Position numbers and translations under genes: made by a program. Source: Vitellaria paradoxa (lineage: Eukaryota; Streptophyta; Magnoliopsida; Ericales; Sapotaceae). Taken from it: 64,000 nt of DNA. The notes under the pieces were generated by a model. That model ran no database searches. It saw nothing but the letters and a program-made list of their open reading frames with translations, and had not been told where the DNA came from. The stretch covers positions 15,577,167-15,641,166 of the forward strand of contig CM034236.1 in NCBI GenBank assembly GCA_019916065.1, in the 5' to 3' direction. Positions 46,032-57,992 of the stretch are shown piece by piece (position 1 is the stretch's first letter; every line of letters starts with the position of its first letter).

Positions 46032-46149
46032 ATTCGTATGATAGAAAGGATTGAAAACAAGTATAAACATGGATGACTTTGGACTTGAATCATTAAAAAT
46101 GAATTTAAAAATTTGAGAAATATAAAATAGAGCCTGATTGGCATTCTGT

Positions 46150-48060
46150 TGTGGGCCGTCTATGTGCCTGGGCTTGGTCTGAGCACACCCTTTCCTTATT
46201 TATGCATTTGAAATAAATAACTTCTTAAAATTCTTAAGATGTTTTGAAAAGAAAGGTTGGTTTTGATTAATCTATTTATACTGGTTTGTCCAAATTCATT
46301 CTAAGGGAGAATATTTAACTTTTTTAAAGGTCTTAAACAAAAGAAGGGAAATTAATTATTCTAAGTGACTAAAATATTATTTGAAGATAGGCTTTAAAGG
46401 AAATGAGTTGTTATTAACATTATTGACCCTAATTTTTAAGAGTATTCCTAAAGAAGAACTTAAGGAGGGTAGAAAAGGATTCTTAATGAATAAATGAACT
46501 TAAAGTTTAAGGAAAGACACTTGGAGATTTCAAAGGAGATAATTTGAAAATGGTTTGGAAATGAAGTTTTCAAAATATGTCTGTTTGAAAATAATCTTGT
46601 AAATGATTTTTTCAAAATGATATTATTTAAGAAGATATTGAAAATGGGGATTTCTCAAAACTAGTGATATTGATTTTTAGTAACATTCTAAATGAAGATT
46701 TTTCATAAATGGATATAAAAAAACTTGGTATGTTTAGAAGAATGATTTCTTAGTAAATTTAAAGGTGAATATTTTGATGTAAAGGCTTGATAATAAGATA
46801 AGATATTTAGTAAATATATTCAACTATGAACTATGATTAATGATAAATGCATTTGTGTTAAATATGTGATGAGATGATATTGAAGATATTGAGATTAATA
46901 AGCGTAATGAAATAGTTTGGACTACGATGTCCTATTAATAATGAATATAATTATGATGCTATTTTGTGATGGTGCATTGGTCACTATGATGTTGAGTTGT
47001 GTAGTGCATGTGCTGGTGGGATGAGTTAGTGTTGGGTCGGGGAGGTACTATTACATAAGGGTTTAAACAATTGGGGATGAAAGTCTCTTAACCTGGGTAG
47101 GGTTGGTTATTGTTTCTAGTGGGTTAGTAACTCATAAAATGTATTGGATTAACTTCATGGCATAGGCATCTATGATGATGTATTTGGATTGTTTTTTGCG
47201 ATGCAGGCACCTAGAATGGTGTATATGGATTACCTTCATGGCGCAAACACCTACGATGGCGTATTCAAGTTGTCTTTACGATGCATAATACCTGTCCCAT
47301 GTGTTGGTGTGTGAGTGAGTTAGAGTTGAGTTTGGCAGTGTGTGTGTGAGTTAGGATTGAGTTTTGATGTTTGGTATTGTGATTGATGTTTGTATTATTT
47401 ATATGTGATTATTAAGGTGATATGATATTAAAACGTTATAATGATTATACACTTAAAATGACAGATGACTATAAGATATGGTGAGATAATAAGGGAACCA
47501 ATAGTGATAATCTAAGATAGGAAGATTTTATTAAATACTTGGTTGACATGATTAATTGATTTTGATTCCATGATTTGATATGTTGATCTACATGTTCACG
47601 TAGTATTATGATAAGGCGTGCATTGTTTGTTTGCATGCTTGCGTATAGATGGGCATACGTGGATTAGTGCTCAACCTCTACAGTTATGATTGCAGGTTCT
47701 AAGATAGGCCAACTAGAGGAGATGTTTGATCGAGAGACTTAGATTGTCCTTCTATTTCATCCTTTGATTTCAGTTACCTTATCGGAAGGTTTTCTGTCTT
47801 TTGTGTCCTCAAATAGAGTGGCAAGGCATATTTTTATAATATTTTGATCGAGTTGTATTTATATTATGGACTGTTGTGCCCAGTGATGACTGTGGTTTGT
47901 TTTATATTATTTTATTTAGTTATATTTTATGTTATTATATTGCTCCAGTTGTAGTTTGACTCTGGTCAGGGTTACAATTATGTGATTAGATGTGGATTGC
48001 TTATGATGTGCCTAGGATTTAGTGTTCAAGTCCTCAAGTTTTGGGACCTAGGGTGTCACA
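46150..48060 (+). mobile_element. Probable solo or residual Ty3/gypsy LTR
   Basis: Long non-coding block with an internal minisatellite, ending GGGACCTAGGGTGTCACA at 48060, a typical LTR end of Tekay/Del-like chromoviruses. It shares style and some phrases with the block at 2030-3508 (a TAGTAACYYAT word, CTCA...TTGYAGGTYC). No primer binding site follows at 48061, so it may be a 3' or solo LTR. The left boundary is uncertain. Confidence 0.4.
47146..47292. repeat. 40 bp minisatellite, about 3.5 copies
   Basis: Units of about 40 bp with the pattern GATTACCTTCATGGCGCA then ACACCTACGATGGCGTAT repeat from about 47146 with substitutions between copies. Lies inside the probable LTR. Confidence 0.75.
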
Positions 48061-49755
48061 AATAGACTGGGAAGAATTGCAGGCACTGGAAAAAAAATTG
48101 TTGTAGCCTCGAGATATGTTGCTAAGAGAGTTCTAAGACTTTTGTGGATATAGATGCTGAAGATGACCCAGACCCTTCTTAGAGTAGTAGGGGCAAGTAT
48201 GAATAGGATAAAGTAGCAAAGAGTGATGTGGTTACTTGCAGTAGTTGCACAGCTATTGATTTAGGAGGTTACGAGGCAGAGTTGTTGTCAAAGGGTGAGA
48301 ATTATGCAAAGCACAAGCAGTGTCGGGAGATCACTGTTAAAAAACACTAAGGCCAGTTTCATCAGAGAAAAGCTTAGAGATGGCATGGCTAAGAGTTAGA
48401 AGAGGACTACAATATACGAGAGTAGCTTTGATAGGCTTAAAAGTATCATGAAGAGCCATAAGAAAAAATGATACGCCTTTGGTTGTCACGATAAGAAAAA
48501 TATTTCAAGGCATCCGTGGAATTATTCTAGATAGGTTTTGAACCAATCGTCCTAATACTCATGCATCTCAATAAGAAAACTATGAATGGATTGGCCAAGC
48601 TATTGACAAAAATGGTGGAGATGGGTCAAGATCTAGTACTAGTGAGCAAGATCACAAGTAGTTTATTGAGCTCGAAGAAAAACCTAGGCTTTTGTGGCAG
48701 TCTCAAAATAGATGGAATTGAGAAGCAATAGAGGGAATGGAGGTGTTGCGAAACCATATGAGAATTTGGTGATTCTTATGGTCCCATTCCTCAAGTTGTT
48801 TGGCAAATTTGACTTTAATTTCATCTTTAGCAAATATGGGAATACAAATATCACTGATGACATAACTCCAAAGCTTGTGTCCTCGGAGAAAATTGAACAT
48901 TGCCTGAGGTTAAAGCATATAACTCGAGCCATTAAGAACCCAAGTGATGGGCTAAGCAATGTCGATGCACTCTACAGAATAAAATTAAACCAACAGTACA
49001 TTATAGAAGCAAAATCTAGCAAAACAAAGACTAGAAATAAACTCAGAGCAATGAAAAACCTCCGAAACTGGTCTAAACCAATAAAAAAAATGGCCAAAAG
49101 GATTGAATTGGTCAACGGAAGAAAAAGACCAGCTTAATTCGGTTCAACTGAATCGAATATAACTTGGCTTAGACGAAGCCATGCACGGGGGACCAACTTA
49201 GACAAAGTTGCAGACTAAAGAGACAGCTCGATTGGAGCCACGGACTGGAGAGTGGCTCGAGAAAGAAGTCGGTAGCTTAGGTGGAATGCATGAGATGCTT
49301 GGTAGCATGTAAAGATGCATGATCTAGCTGGTGGTGCGTGGCGACGCGTGCATCTGGTAGAGGAGCATGGAAACCTTCACGTCATGCATGAAGGCTCGAA
49401 AAAAGCCTAACTCGAGCTTAGTTTGTGACTAAAATGGACTCAAATCAAGTTTGATTTGTAACTCGTTTAGATTCGAATTCGAGCCTGGAAAAATTCAACT
49501 CGAAAATCGCGAGCCGACTTGATAAAATATATATATTTAATAATATTTTTATTATATTTTAAAATATTTCATTTATTATATTTTAGACCAAAACAACTTT
49601 GTTTTGGTTTAATCGAGTTATTCGTGAATCTATCTGGAGTCTAAATTCTTTTTTATTGAGTCGAGCTTGAGCCTATGTAAAAATTCAAACCGAGCTTGAA
49701 TTCAATTTAAATAGCTCGAGCTGAATTCGAATAAATTACAACTCGACTTGATTTG
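48061..49755. other. Unassigned repeat-like sequence; target site of the chromovirus
   Basis: No intact gene. Frames at 48684-49137 are open on both strands for up to 141 codons but match nothing I recognise. From about 49395 to 49750 the sequence repeats CTCGAGCTT/CTCGACTTG-type words known from a common plant hAT-related repeat. Its likely far end (CACCCCTA, to 55665) lies beyond the chromovirus, which split it. Confidence 0.45.
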
Positions 49756-50111
49756 TGATAAGACGAGAAAGTCAGAAAGGCAACCAAAGCCAAATCCGAA
49801 GTATCGAGAATAATCTTTGGCTAAGAAACGTGGAGGATCGTGGAGAAGTGGAGTCTAAGAGGACCCAGTCAACTAGCCATTTAAATTAATTAGCCTTATT
49901 TTCTTAGTTGTTAATTCCGGTTATGTAGCTAGCAGTAATCTTTTATTTCGACAAATTGTACGTAGAAGTAGCTAGGTTTTGCTTATTTAAAAAGCAGCCA
50001 AAGACATGAATAAAGGCATCGAGAAAATTGTTATTCATTACCTGGGTTTGCTCTCTCCATAAACAGAGCTAATTTGTGTAAATTATTATAAGGCTTTGAT
50101 TGGGACCATCA
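49756..50111 (+). repeat. 5' LTR of the Reina-like element
   Basis: 356 bp, TG...CA. TATTTAAAAAG at about 49984 could serve as the TATA box for the element's transcript, and AATAAAGG at about 50010 as its polyadenylation signal. The ten differences from the 3' LTR are spread evenly. Confidence 0.93.
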
Positions 50112-50113
50112 TT

Positions 50114-50125
50114 TGGTATCAGAGC
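50114..50125 (+). other. Primer binding site (initiator Met tRNA)
   Basis: TGGTATCAGAGC two bases after the 5' LTR, complementary to the 3' end of plant initiator methionine tRNA. The gag start ATG follows at 50134. Confidence 0.92.
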
Positions 50126-50484
50126 CTGGTGGGATGGGAACTAATAAAGAGCGTATTGAGAATCTGGAGGCAGGACTTGGTGCAGTGCAAGATGGGCTCC
50201 AGCAGATGGAGCTTGGCATGACTAATAAACTACATCATTTAGAGGAGACTCTCACCCGACTTACCGACATTTTGCTATCAAACAAAGAAGGTACCAGCCA
50301 CAACAAGTATGACCGTGAAGGGAGCTCTCGTTCCATTGGAAATGAAGTAGAGGCTGGCCGTTTGATTGCCTCCTCCAAAACAGCCAAATTGGAGTTTCTA
50401 AAATACTTCGGCGAAGACCAGGCAGAATGGTTTGCACGAGTAGACCAGTTCTTTGATTTTCAAGGTACAATGGAGGCCCAGAAA

Positions 50485-51206
50485 TAGGGATGGGCATGGG
50501 GCGAGTAGGGAACGGGTACACGTATCCCCATATCCGATCCCCAAACTAAAATCAATCCCCATACCCTACCCGATCCCCATTGGGGATTTATTTTTACCAC
50601 CCATCCCCGATCCAAACGGGGAATGGGGATCCCCATAGGGAAACGGGTACCTGAATTGAAAAAAAATATAAAAATACAAAAATTCTATGACTTATAAAAA
50701 AATAGAGCAGAATCCTAATGCATATTTTAAAAATCAAAAAATACCATATATACATATTTAGAAAGCACTTATTAGGTTTCTATTTTCCTACCATATTAAT
50801 AGGTTATATGGTTCAAGATAGGAAAAGTAAATAAAGAAACATTCACAATTGGTCTATTTCAATTTATAGTTCTTTGTAAATTGGAAAACAAAGTAATTTA
50901 ATAGGAAACTGATAGATAAAGAAACTCAAAATCTTAATTCCCCACCTTACTGTGAAATCTGTACTAACAAATATACTAAAAAATTAAATATATATATATA
51001 CACGAGATTATGGGGAGGGTCAGGGAACAGTTAGGGTAGGGTACGGGGCAGGGACAGACTCATACCCGTACCCTACCCGATCCCCAAATTTTTTAAAAAA
51101 ATGCCCCCATACCCTACCCGATCCCTAAAAAATTCCCGAATTCCCTACCCGTTTGGGGCGGGGATCGGGTAAGGTATGAACGGGTCGGCCGAGATGGCCA
51201 TCCCTA
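50485..51206. mobile_element. hAT-like non-autonomous element inserted in gag, 722 bp
   Basis: Ends TAGGGATGGGCATGG and, in reverse, TAGGGATGGCCATCTC. Flanking 8 bp duplications are CCCAGAAA (50477-50484) and CCCAGAAG (51207-51214), one mismatch. The 722 bp plus 8 bp exactly account for the phase difference between the two gag halves, confirming the boundaries. Subterminal parts are rich in GGGTACGGG and CCCGATCCCC. The centre is AT-rich and non-coding. It must be younger than the chromovirus insertion or arrived with the mobilised copy. Confidence 0.9.
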
Positions 51207-54200
51207 CCCAGAAGGTATCCTTGGCCTCATTTCACTTGAAAGGAGAAGCCAACCAATGGTGGAGGTGGTTGCGTCGGACGTACTAAGAAGAGGGCCGAGA
51301 AGTGACGTAGGCAATATTTGAGGAGGAATTGTGGGCTCGATTTGGACCCACTAATGGAGAAGACTTTGACAAAGCACTCTCTCACATTAGGCAATTGGGT
51401 TCTTTATGTGATTACCAGGAAGAATTTGAAAGGCTGGGTAATCGCGTACAAGGATGGACTCAAAAGGCACTAGTCGGTACCTTCATGGGGGGGCTTAAGC
51501 CAGAAATAGCAGAAGGAATCTGCATGTTTAGGCCACGGACGTTGAAAGAGGCAATCAGTTTAGCTCGGATGAAGGACGATTAGCTCATGCGACAGTGAAA
51601 GGCCATGCGAACACCCCCGTCAACGCAAGCACCTCTGACTTTTTCGCCACTCGCTCGAATGGCACCAGCTACACCTATTGCACCGACACTCGCAGCTCCT
51701 GTTTGATGGCTGACTTGGGATGAAATGTAGCGACGTAGAGCACAAGGATTGTGCTTTCAATGCAACGAACGATTCACAACCGGACACCGGTGCCAGCGAC
51801 CTCAAATGTTGCTCTTGGAATGATACTCCGATAATGGCAACGTTATTTGCGAGGAGATCATTGAACAACAACCACAGAAAGAGGATCACGGTGAGCCATC
51901 GAAGATAGAACTAGCTCCGGAAATTACCTTGCATGCGTTGAATGGGTGGACAGCGCCAAAGACCATGCGGTTAGTAGCCAAGCTTGGCCCCCATAAAGTT
52001 ATTATGTTGGTTGATAGTGCATCGACCCACAATTTTGTCAATGAAAGGATTGCGAATCTACTTTGGTTACCTGTAGTGCCAACGGAACCATTTACAGTTT
52101 GGGTAGCCAATGGAGAAAAGCTTAGATGCCAAGGACGATTTGAAGGAGTAAGTGTGGACCTTCAAGGCACTATATTTTCCTTAACTCTTTATTCTCTTCC
52201 ACTCATAGGATTGGACCTAGTGTTGGGGATCCAATGGCTTGAAATGCTGGGCTCTGTGATTTGCAATTGGAAAGAGTTAACAATGGAATTCTACTGGGAA
52301 GACCAGGCACAGAAATTGCAGGGGCTTGGGAATCAGACCATACGAGCGGCCTCACTTAAAGAGCTATCCAAGGAATTTCATCAAGGCCACGAGCTATTTG
52401 TTGTGTGCTTCCAAGTTGTAATAGATCCAACATCACAGGGGAGTGTACAGCCAAGCATGCAATCAGTTTTAGATGAGTATACAGAAATCTTTAAAGAGCC
52501 TACTAGCTTGCCACCGACCCGAGAGGTGAACCATTGCATTCCGCTTAAGGAGAACACCGAGCCCATTAATGTCCGCCCCTATAGATATGCTCATTTTCAG
52601 AAAGCTGAAATAGAGGAGCAAGTACAAAAGATGCTCGACTCCGGGCTCATTCACTCAAGTACCAGTCCATTTTCCTCACCAGTATTATTAGTGAAGAAAA
52701 AAGATGGAAGTTGGCAGTTTTGCATAGATTACCATGCCCTTAACGCTGCCACCGTCAGGGATCGATTCCCCATCCCCACAATAGACGATATGTTGGAGGA
52801 ACTACATGGTGCCACCTATTTCACCAAGCTTGATTTGAGAGCCGGCTATTACCAAGTAAGAGTAAACCCCCTTGACATCCCTAAAATAGCCTTCCGCACT
52901 CATAATGGCCACTACGAATACTTGGTAATGCCTTTTGGCCTTTGTAATGCCCCCTCCACATTCCAAGCCATCATGAATTCTTTTTTTCGTCCCCATCTAT
53001 AAAAATTCATTTTAGTTTTCTTCGATGATATTTTAGTCTATAGCCGCACATGGGAGGAACATTTGATGCATGTAAAACAAACTTTGGAAATTTTGAAGCA
53101 GAATCATTTGTTCATTAAGTTGAGTAAATGTGCATTTGGGCAGCAAGAACTTGAATACCTGGGACATATTATCTCAAAGCATGGGGTAAAGGTTGACAAG
53201 AACAAAATTGAGGCTTTGGTATCATGGCCACGGCCTTCTAACATTTCTGCTTTACGTGGTTTCCTTGGCTTGACAGGTTATTATCGAAAGTTTGTATGAA
53301 ACTACGGCATTATCGCTCGACCTCTTACCAACCTTCTCAAAAAGGGGCAATTTGGATGGCATGAGAAAGCCGAAGCAGCTTTCAAGGCACTCAAAAAAGC
53401 TATGACATCCCACTCCTACGTTGGCCATGCCCAACTTCAATAATTCCTTTACTATCGAGACGGATGCATCAGAAGAGGGTATTGGTGCAGTGCTATCCCA
53501 ACAAGGCAGACCTATTGCTTTTATGAGTTAGGCGCTTGGAGTCAACAAAAGATCATTGTCCATATATGCCAAGGAGATGCTGGCTATAGTAGAAGCAATT
53601 CGAGTGTGGTGGCCTTACCTATTGGGAAGGAAATTCTTCATCCAAACAGATCAATGTAGCCTAAAATATTTTTTGGAGCAACGAGTGGCAACTCCAGAGC
53701 AACAAAAATGGGTTGCTAAATTGTTGGGGTATGATTATGAAATTATCTACCGACCAGGCTGTGAAAACTCCACAGCGGATGCTTTATCACGCAAACCCAG
53801 CAGCCCAATACTTCATCATATCCACGTGCCAGAAGTGGACATATGGGAGGAAATCAAGCAAGCTTCGAAAGATGATGCATATGTGAGATCTTTGGGCCAC
53901 AAGGCTGATGACCAACCTGATGGGCTCTACAAATGGCGCAATGGACTTCTCTTCTTCAAAAATAAGGTAGTAGTTCCTTCCAACTCCAATATTCGAGCCA
54001 GGTTACTACATGAGGTTCACAATACTAATGTAGGAGGGCATTCTGGTGTTCTACCCACATTCAAAAAATTAGCACAACAATTTTATTGGTCACGTATGTA
54101 CAAGTCAGTTTAGGAGCATGTGAAGGGTGTGAGGTCTGCCAGAAAGTAAAATTTGAAAATTTGGCACCTGCAGGACTTCTACAACCTCTGCCTATTCCGT

Positions 54201-55273
54201 GTCAAGTATGGGACGACATTACACTGGATTTCATTGAAGGTTTGTCCACCTCCAATGGCAAGGATACTATATTGGTAGTCGTTGACAGGTTAAGTAAATC
54301 AGCCCATTTCTTTACTTTAACGCACCCTTTTACTGCTAAAATGGTGGCGGAAAAATTTATGGAAGGGGTGATTAAATTGCATGTCTTGCCTCAGTCCATT
54401 ATTAGTGATCGTGATCCAATATTTATAAATAAGTTTTGGTAAGAATTTTTTAAGATGTCAGGCACCAAGTTGCGGCTTAGCTCCGCCTACCACCCGCAAA
54501 CCGACGGATAGTCGCAGGTAGTCAACCGATGTTTGGAACAATACTTACGAAGCTTTGTCCATCAGTGGCCAAGAAAATGGAGTGCCTATTTTGCTTGGGC
54601 CGAATTGTGGTACAATACCACTTATCATGTCTCTACAGGGATGACCCCATTCCAGGCATTATATGGGCGTTCTCCGCCGCCCATTCTAGCTTATCAAGAT
54701 GGTTTATCGCTTGTCAATGAGGTAGACCAAAGCTTATTATCCAGGGATGAGTTGCTAAAACAATTGAAGACCAACTTCGAGGTGTCTATTAACAGAATGA
54801 AGCAGGTGGCTGATCGTAAGAGGCGGGATGTTACGTTTAACGTTGGAGATATGGTGTTCCTCAAGCTCCAACCATACCGCTAGCAATCCACTTTCAAACG
54901 TGCCCATCAGAAGCTTGCCGCCCGATTCTATGGGCCTTATCCTATTGTGCAGAAACTAGGAGCTGTTGCCTATAAACTCCAACTACCGGAAGGATCCCGC
55001 ATACATCCAGTCTTTCACGTTTCATTGCTAAAGAAGTTTGTTGGTGAGCATCCGACGCCTTCTAAGGAGTTACCTCCAGTTTCGGATGAAGGAGTTATTC
55101 TCTTAGAGCCTCAATGCATCTTGGAAACTCGTTGGGTCAAACACGGCTCTACTTTTACGGAAGAAAGTTTGGTTCAATGGAAACACCTACCTGAAGAGGA
55201 GGCAACATGGGAAAACACACAAATGTTGATGAATCAATTCTCTAAATTGGACCTTGAGGACAAGGGTCCACCT

Positions 55274-55287
55274 GAAGGGGGGAACAA
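55274..55287 (+). other. Polypurine tract of the Reina-like element
   Basis: GAAGGGGGGAACAA immediately before the 3' LTR, the usual primer for plus-strand synthesis. It is also translated as part of the polyprotein C-terminus. Confidence 0.85.
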
Positions 55288-55643
55288 TGATAAGACAAGA
55301 AAGTCAGAAAGGCAACCAAAGCCAAATCCGAAGTATCAAGAGTAATCTTTGGCTAAGAAACGTGGAGGATCGTGGAGAAGTGGAGTCTAAGAGGACCCAG
55401 TCAACTAGCCATTTAAATAAATTAGCCTTATCTTCTTAGTTGTTAATTCCGGTTATGTAGCTAGCAGTAATCTTTTATTTCGGCAAATTGTACGTAGAAG
55501 TAGTTGGGTTTTGCTTATTTAAAAAGCAGCCAAAGACATGAATAAAGGCATCGAGAAAATTGTTATTCATTACTTGGGTTTGCTCTCTCCATAAACAGAG
55601 CTAATTTGTATAAATTATTATAAGGCTTTGATTGGGACCATCA
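55288..55643 (+). repeat. 3' LTR of the Reina-like element
   Basis: 356 bp, same ends as the 5' LTR, followed by the target duplication ATTTG. The first 58 bases also encode the polyprotein C-terminus (RQPKPNPKYQE, stop at 55343). Confidence 0.93.
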
Positions 55644-55648
55644 ATTTG

Positions 55649-57286
55649 ACTAACTTCCACCCCTATTTTATGGCATAAGAAACATTGATTCGTGAGACTT
55701 TGATTAATAAAATAAACTATTAGAAAAAATTTTCCCTACAACAAAACTTGCATTATTTTTCTAGGTATTGTTAAACTAAAAAGACAAATCACAGTTCATC
55801 TGCTTAACTTTTTGCTTTCATCAGCTTTTGCTCTGCATCAGATATTGTATTAGAAAGAAAAAACAATAATGAGAGAGAAGAGAAAAGAATATATATTCAT
55901 GTGTATGTTACAAAAGGAAATATATTTGTATTTATAAGCTAGACTAAGCTATATAAAAAAATATGTATATCCTAAAATATTCTAAATCATATACCGTAGT
56001 AGAATATTTACAATAGAGAATAATATATTTTAATAGAAATAGTTATAGAAATTGAAGTATATTTTTAAAATTTGTTAATTTTAGTATATACTTCTTATGC
56101 GTCCATTTGGAGCTTTATCTTTTATAATAAATCTCTACAAATTTTTTCATCTCAAATTACGTAAATATCTATAAGACTTTTACAAATTTTTATAATTCTC
56201 GACACATTCTAATAAATTTCTAAAAACTTTCAAAAAGTTTTGCAATGTCAAAAATTCTCTGTCAAAATTCGTTCAAACAAAAATCCTCTATTAGAATCTA
56301 TTTGAACAAATTTTTACTTTTCATCTCTATCTTTTTTTGATTTGTTAACCGCACTTCAAACACCAAAAAATTTGTCAAATCATATTTTATTTCAAAATTT
56401 AGAATTCCAACGGATCGATCATTAACTTTTAATAAACACCAAAAAAAATATTAATTAAAAGTTACTAAAATTTGTTTAAGGCTCCGTTTGGTTGTGTCAA
56501 AGACTATCGAAAATTACAAAAAGTTACAAATATTTATCTACGTTTACCAACTTTTGTCATTTTCATTTTTTATGCGTTTATTTTTAAAATTTTAATTTCA
56601 CAAACTTTTACAAAAAGTTACTCACTTTTTTCAATATTTGCCAACTTTTCGTGTTGGTTTTTGACTAAAAACGTTAAAACGGTTTACTTTCACCATCCTA
56701 ACAGATTATTTTGATAAATTTTGATTTATCTTCCAAATATTAAAAAGTAATTGATATTTCTCACTTTTTTTAATTTCTGATCACTTTTAGTTGTACAAGC
56801 CGCATCTAAATCTCATCAAAGACAAATTCAAATGTAAAACCATATGAGGTCACTTTTAAATTATTCCCAGGAGTAGTCGTTACATCTACTCTACTTTTTC
56901 TTTTTTCTTTTTATTAATTTTTTTAAGGGTTTACCTACTTCTGTTCTTCCTCTTCCGTGTACCGTTGTACGTCATTTTCTCCTTTTCTACCTAAAAAGAA
57001 CACAAAGACAATTCCTTACAGGAACCCTTAGCAGCCCCTCTCCCACCCCCCCCCCCCTTTAATAAAAAAAAAAAAACACGGATCGAGCCAAACAAATTTA
57101 GTTTTCTTTTTATGTTTTGCCAAACAAGCTCTATTTTGTAATTTGTACTCCACGCACGGGGGCCCACTACTAGTTGTAATAAAAATTAATAAAAAAATAA
57201 AAATATGCGCGCGCGCTCGAAAAAGAAAAAGTAAGAGCGCATTTGGCGAAATCTAAAATTTGTGAGGCTTTGAAAACTTTTCCCAC
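55649..57286. other. AT-rich intergenic stretch
   Basis: No gene. The far end of the repeat split by the chromovirus (CACCCCTA) is at 55658-55665. GGCTCCGTTTGGTTGTG at about 56480 looks like the start of another MITE, but its opposite end was not found. Short CT-rich and C-run tracts occur near 57030-57060, and a GC-alternating GCGCGCGCGC at about 57208. Confidence 0.55.
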
Positions 57287-57289
57287 TAA

Positions 57290-57989
57290 GGGATCGATTG
57301 GATGGTACTAAAATTTTAGAGGGATAAGTTTTAAAGGAGGTATAAAATAAGAGGGGATATTATTTTTAGAGGGTTGGCCCACATTGATGTGATGTTTATG
57401 AAGGGGGATAACTTTGGACTTGGTTTGGATGTTTTATAAATAAGAGAAGGTGAATGATGATAAAAAAAGTCAAATGACTCTTTTGCCCTTGTGATGTCCC
57501 AAACTTGGTTACCCATTAAATTAAATATTAAATTGTAAAACCCACTCTATTTAATTATTTTTGGACAATTTGAAGTTATATTATTTATTTCATTGAAAAT
57601 TTAATTTTTTATAAATTTATTTAAAAAACTTTTTTTTAAATATGTACTTTTGAATGGTTGGTTATTATCCAATTTTTTTAATTATGTTTATTTTGACTTG
57701 TTGGCTTATCTATTATTTTTTTTATTAACATTATATTTATTTTAATCAAGTTAACAATACCATTAACGAAGGTTAAAAACGTCAAAAATTCATCCACTTG
57801 AAGGGGGATAATTTTTAGCTAGCCCAAACCCTAGCTAAAAATTATCCCCCCGCGGGGGCTAAATTTAATACCATGCAAAATCTAATCCGGGGGAGAAAGG
57901 AAGTATTTCGGCTGCCAAACCAAGCAAAAAATGTAGGGCCCACGGGCAAAATTTTTGCCCCCCTTCTTTAGCTGCATCCAATCGGCCCG
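57290..57989 (+). mobile_element. Tourist-like (PIF/Harbinger) element, copy 1 of a tandem pair
   Basis: 700 bp beginning GGGATCGATTGGATGG and ending CATCCAATCGGCCCG, imperfect inverted termini. TAA lies immediately left (57287-57289) and right (57990-57992), the 3 bp TWA target duplication of PIF/Harbinger elements. No transposase domain. It aligns along its length with copy 2 (for example TTTTAGAGGGTTG, GACTCTTTTGCCCTTGTG and ACTTGGTTACCCATTAAATT). Confidence 0.85.
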
Positions 57990-57992
57990 TAA

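Larger units (their letters stand above)
50134..55345 (+). pseudogene. Reina-like gag-pol polyprotein, inactivated
   Basis: Order of domains: gag (from ATG 50134; ASFHLKGEANQWWRW, QGWTQKALVGTFMGGLKPEI), zinc knuckle (GLCFQCNERFTTGHRC, about 51747), protease (LVDSASTHNF, about 52007; the usual DSG is DSA), RT (FRTHNGHYEYLVMPFGLCNA, FFDDILVYS), RNase H (YAKEMLAIVEAIR, ENSTADALSRKP), integrase ([37 protein letters not shown]) and a chromodomain (ILETRWVKHG, LVQWKHLPEEEATWEN). Premature stops: 51284, 51308, 51581, 51596, 51704, 51728, 51821, 53000, 53297, 53529, 54111, 54440, 54509, 54881. One-base frameshifts lie near 53410 (insertion) and 54130 (deletion). The integrase glutamate of the DD35E triad reads Gln (SQVVNR where relatives have SEVVNR). 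The frame ends 58 bases inside the 3' LTR. Confidence 0.93.
49756..55643 (+). mobile_element. Complete Reina-like chromovirus (Ty3/gypsy LTR retrotransposon), decayed
   Basis: Two 356 bp LTRs (49756-50111, 55288-55643) with TGATAAGAC...ACCATCA ends, flanked by the 5 bp target duplication ATTTG (49751-49755, 55644-55648). By eye the LTRs differ at about 10 positions (2.8%), nine of them transitions, so the insertion is fairly recent. Primer binding site TGGTATCAGAGC (50114-50125, initiator Met tRNA) and polypurine tract (55274-55287) are intact. The internal region encodes one gag-protease-RT-RNase H-integrase-chromodomain polyprotein, now broken. A 722 bp hAT-like element interrupts gag. Short LTRs, single ORF and C-terminal chromodomain fit the Reina clade. 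Confidence 0.95.

Noticed and set aside
48684..49137. 141-codon plus-strand and 91-codon minus-strand ORFs as a host gene
   Set aside because: Open on both strands, no recognised family, AT-rich flanks and repeat-dense surroundings; not supported as a gene.
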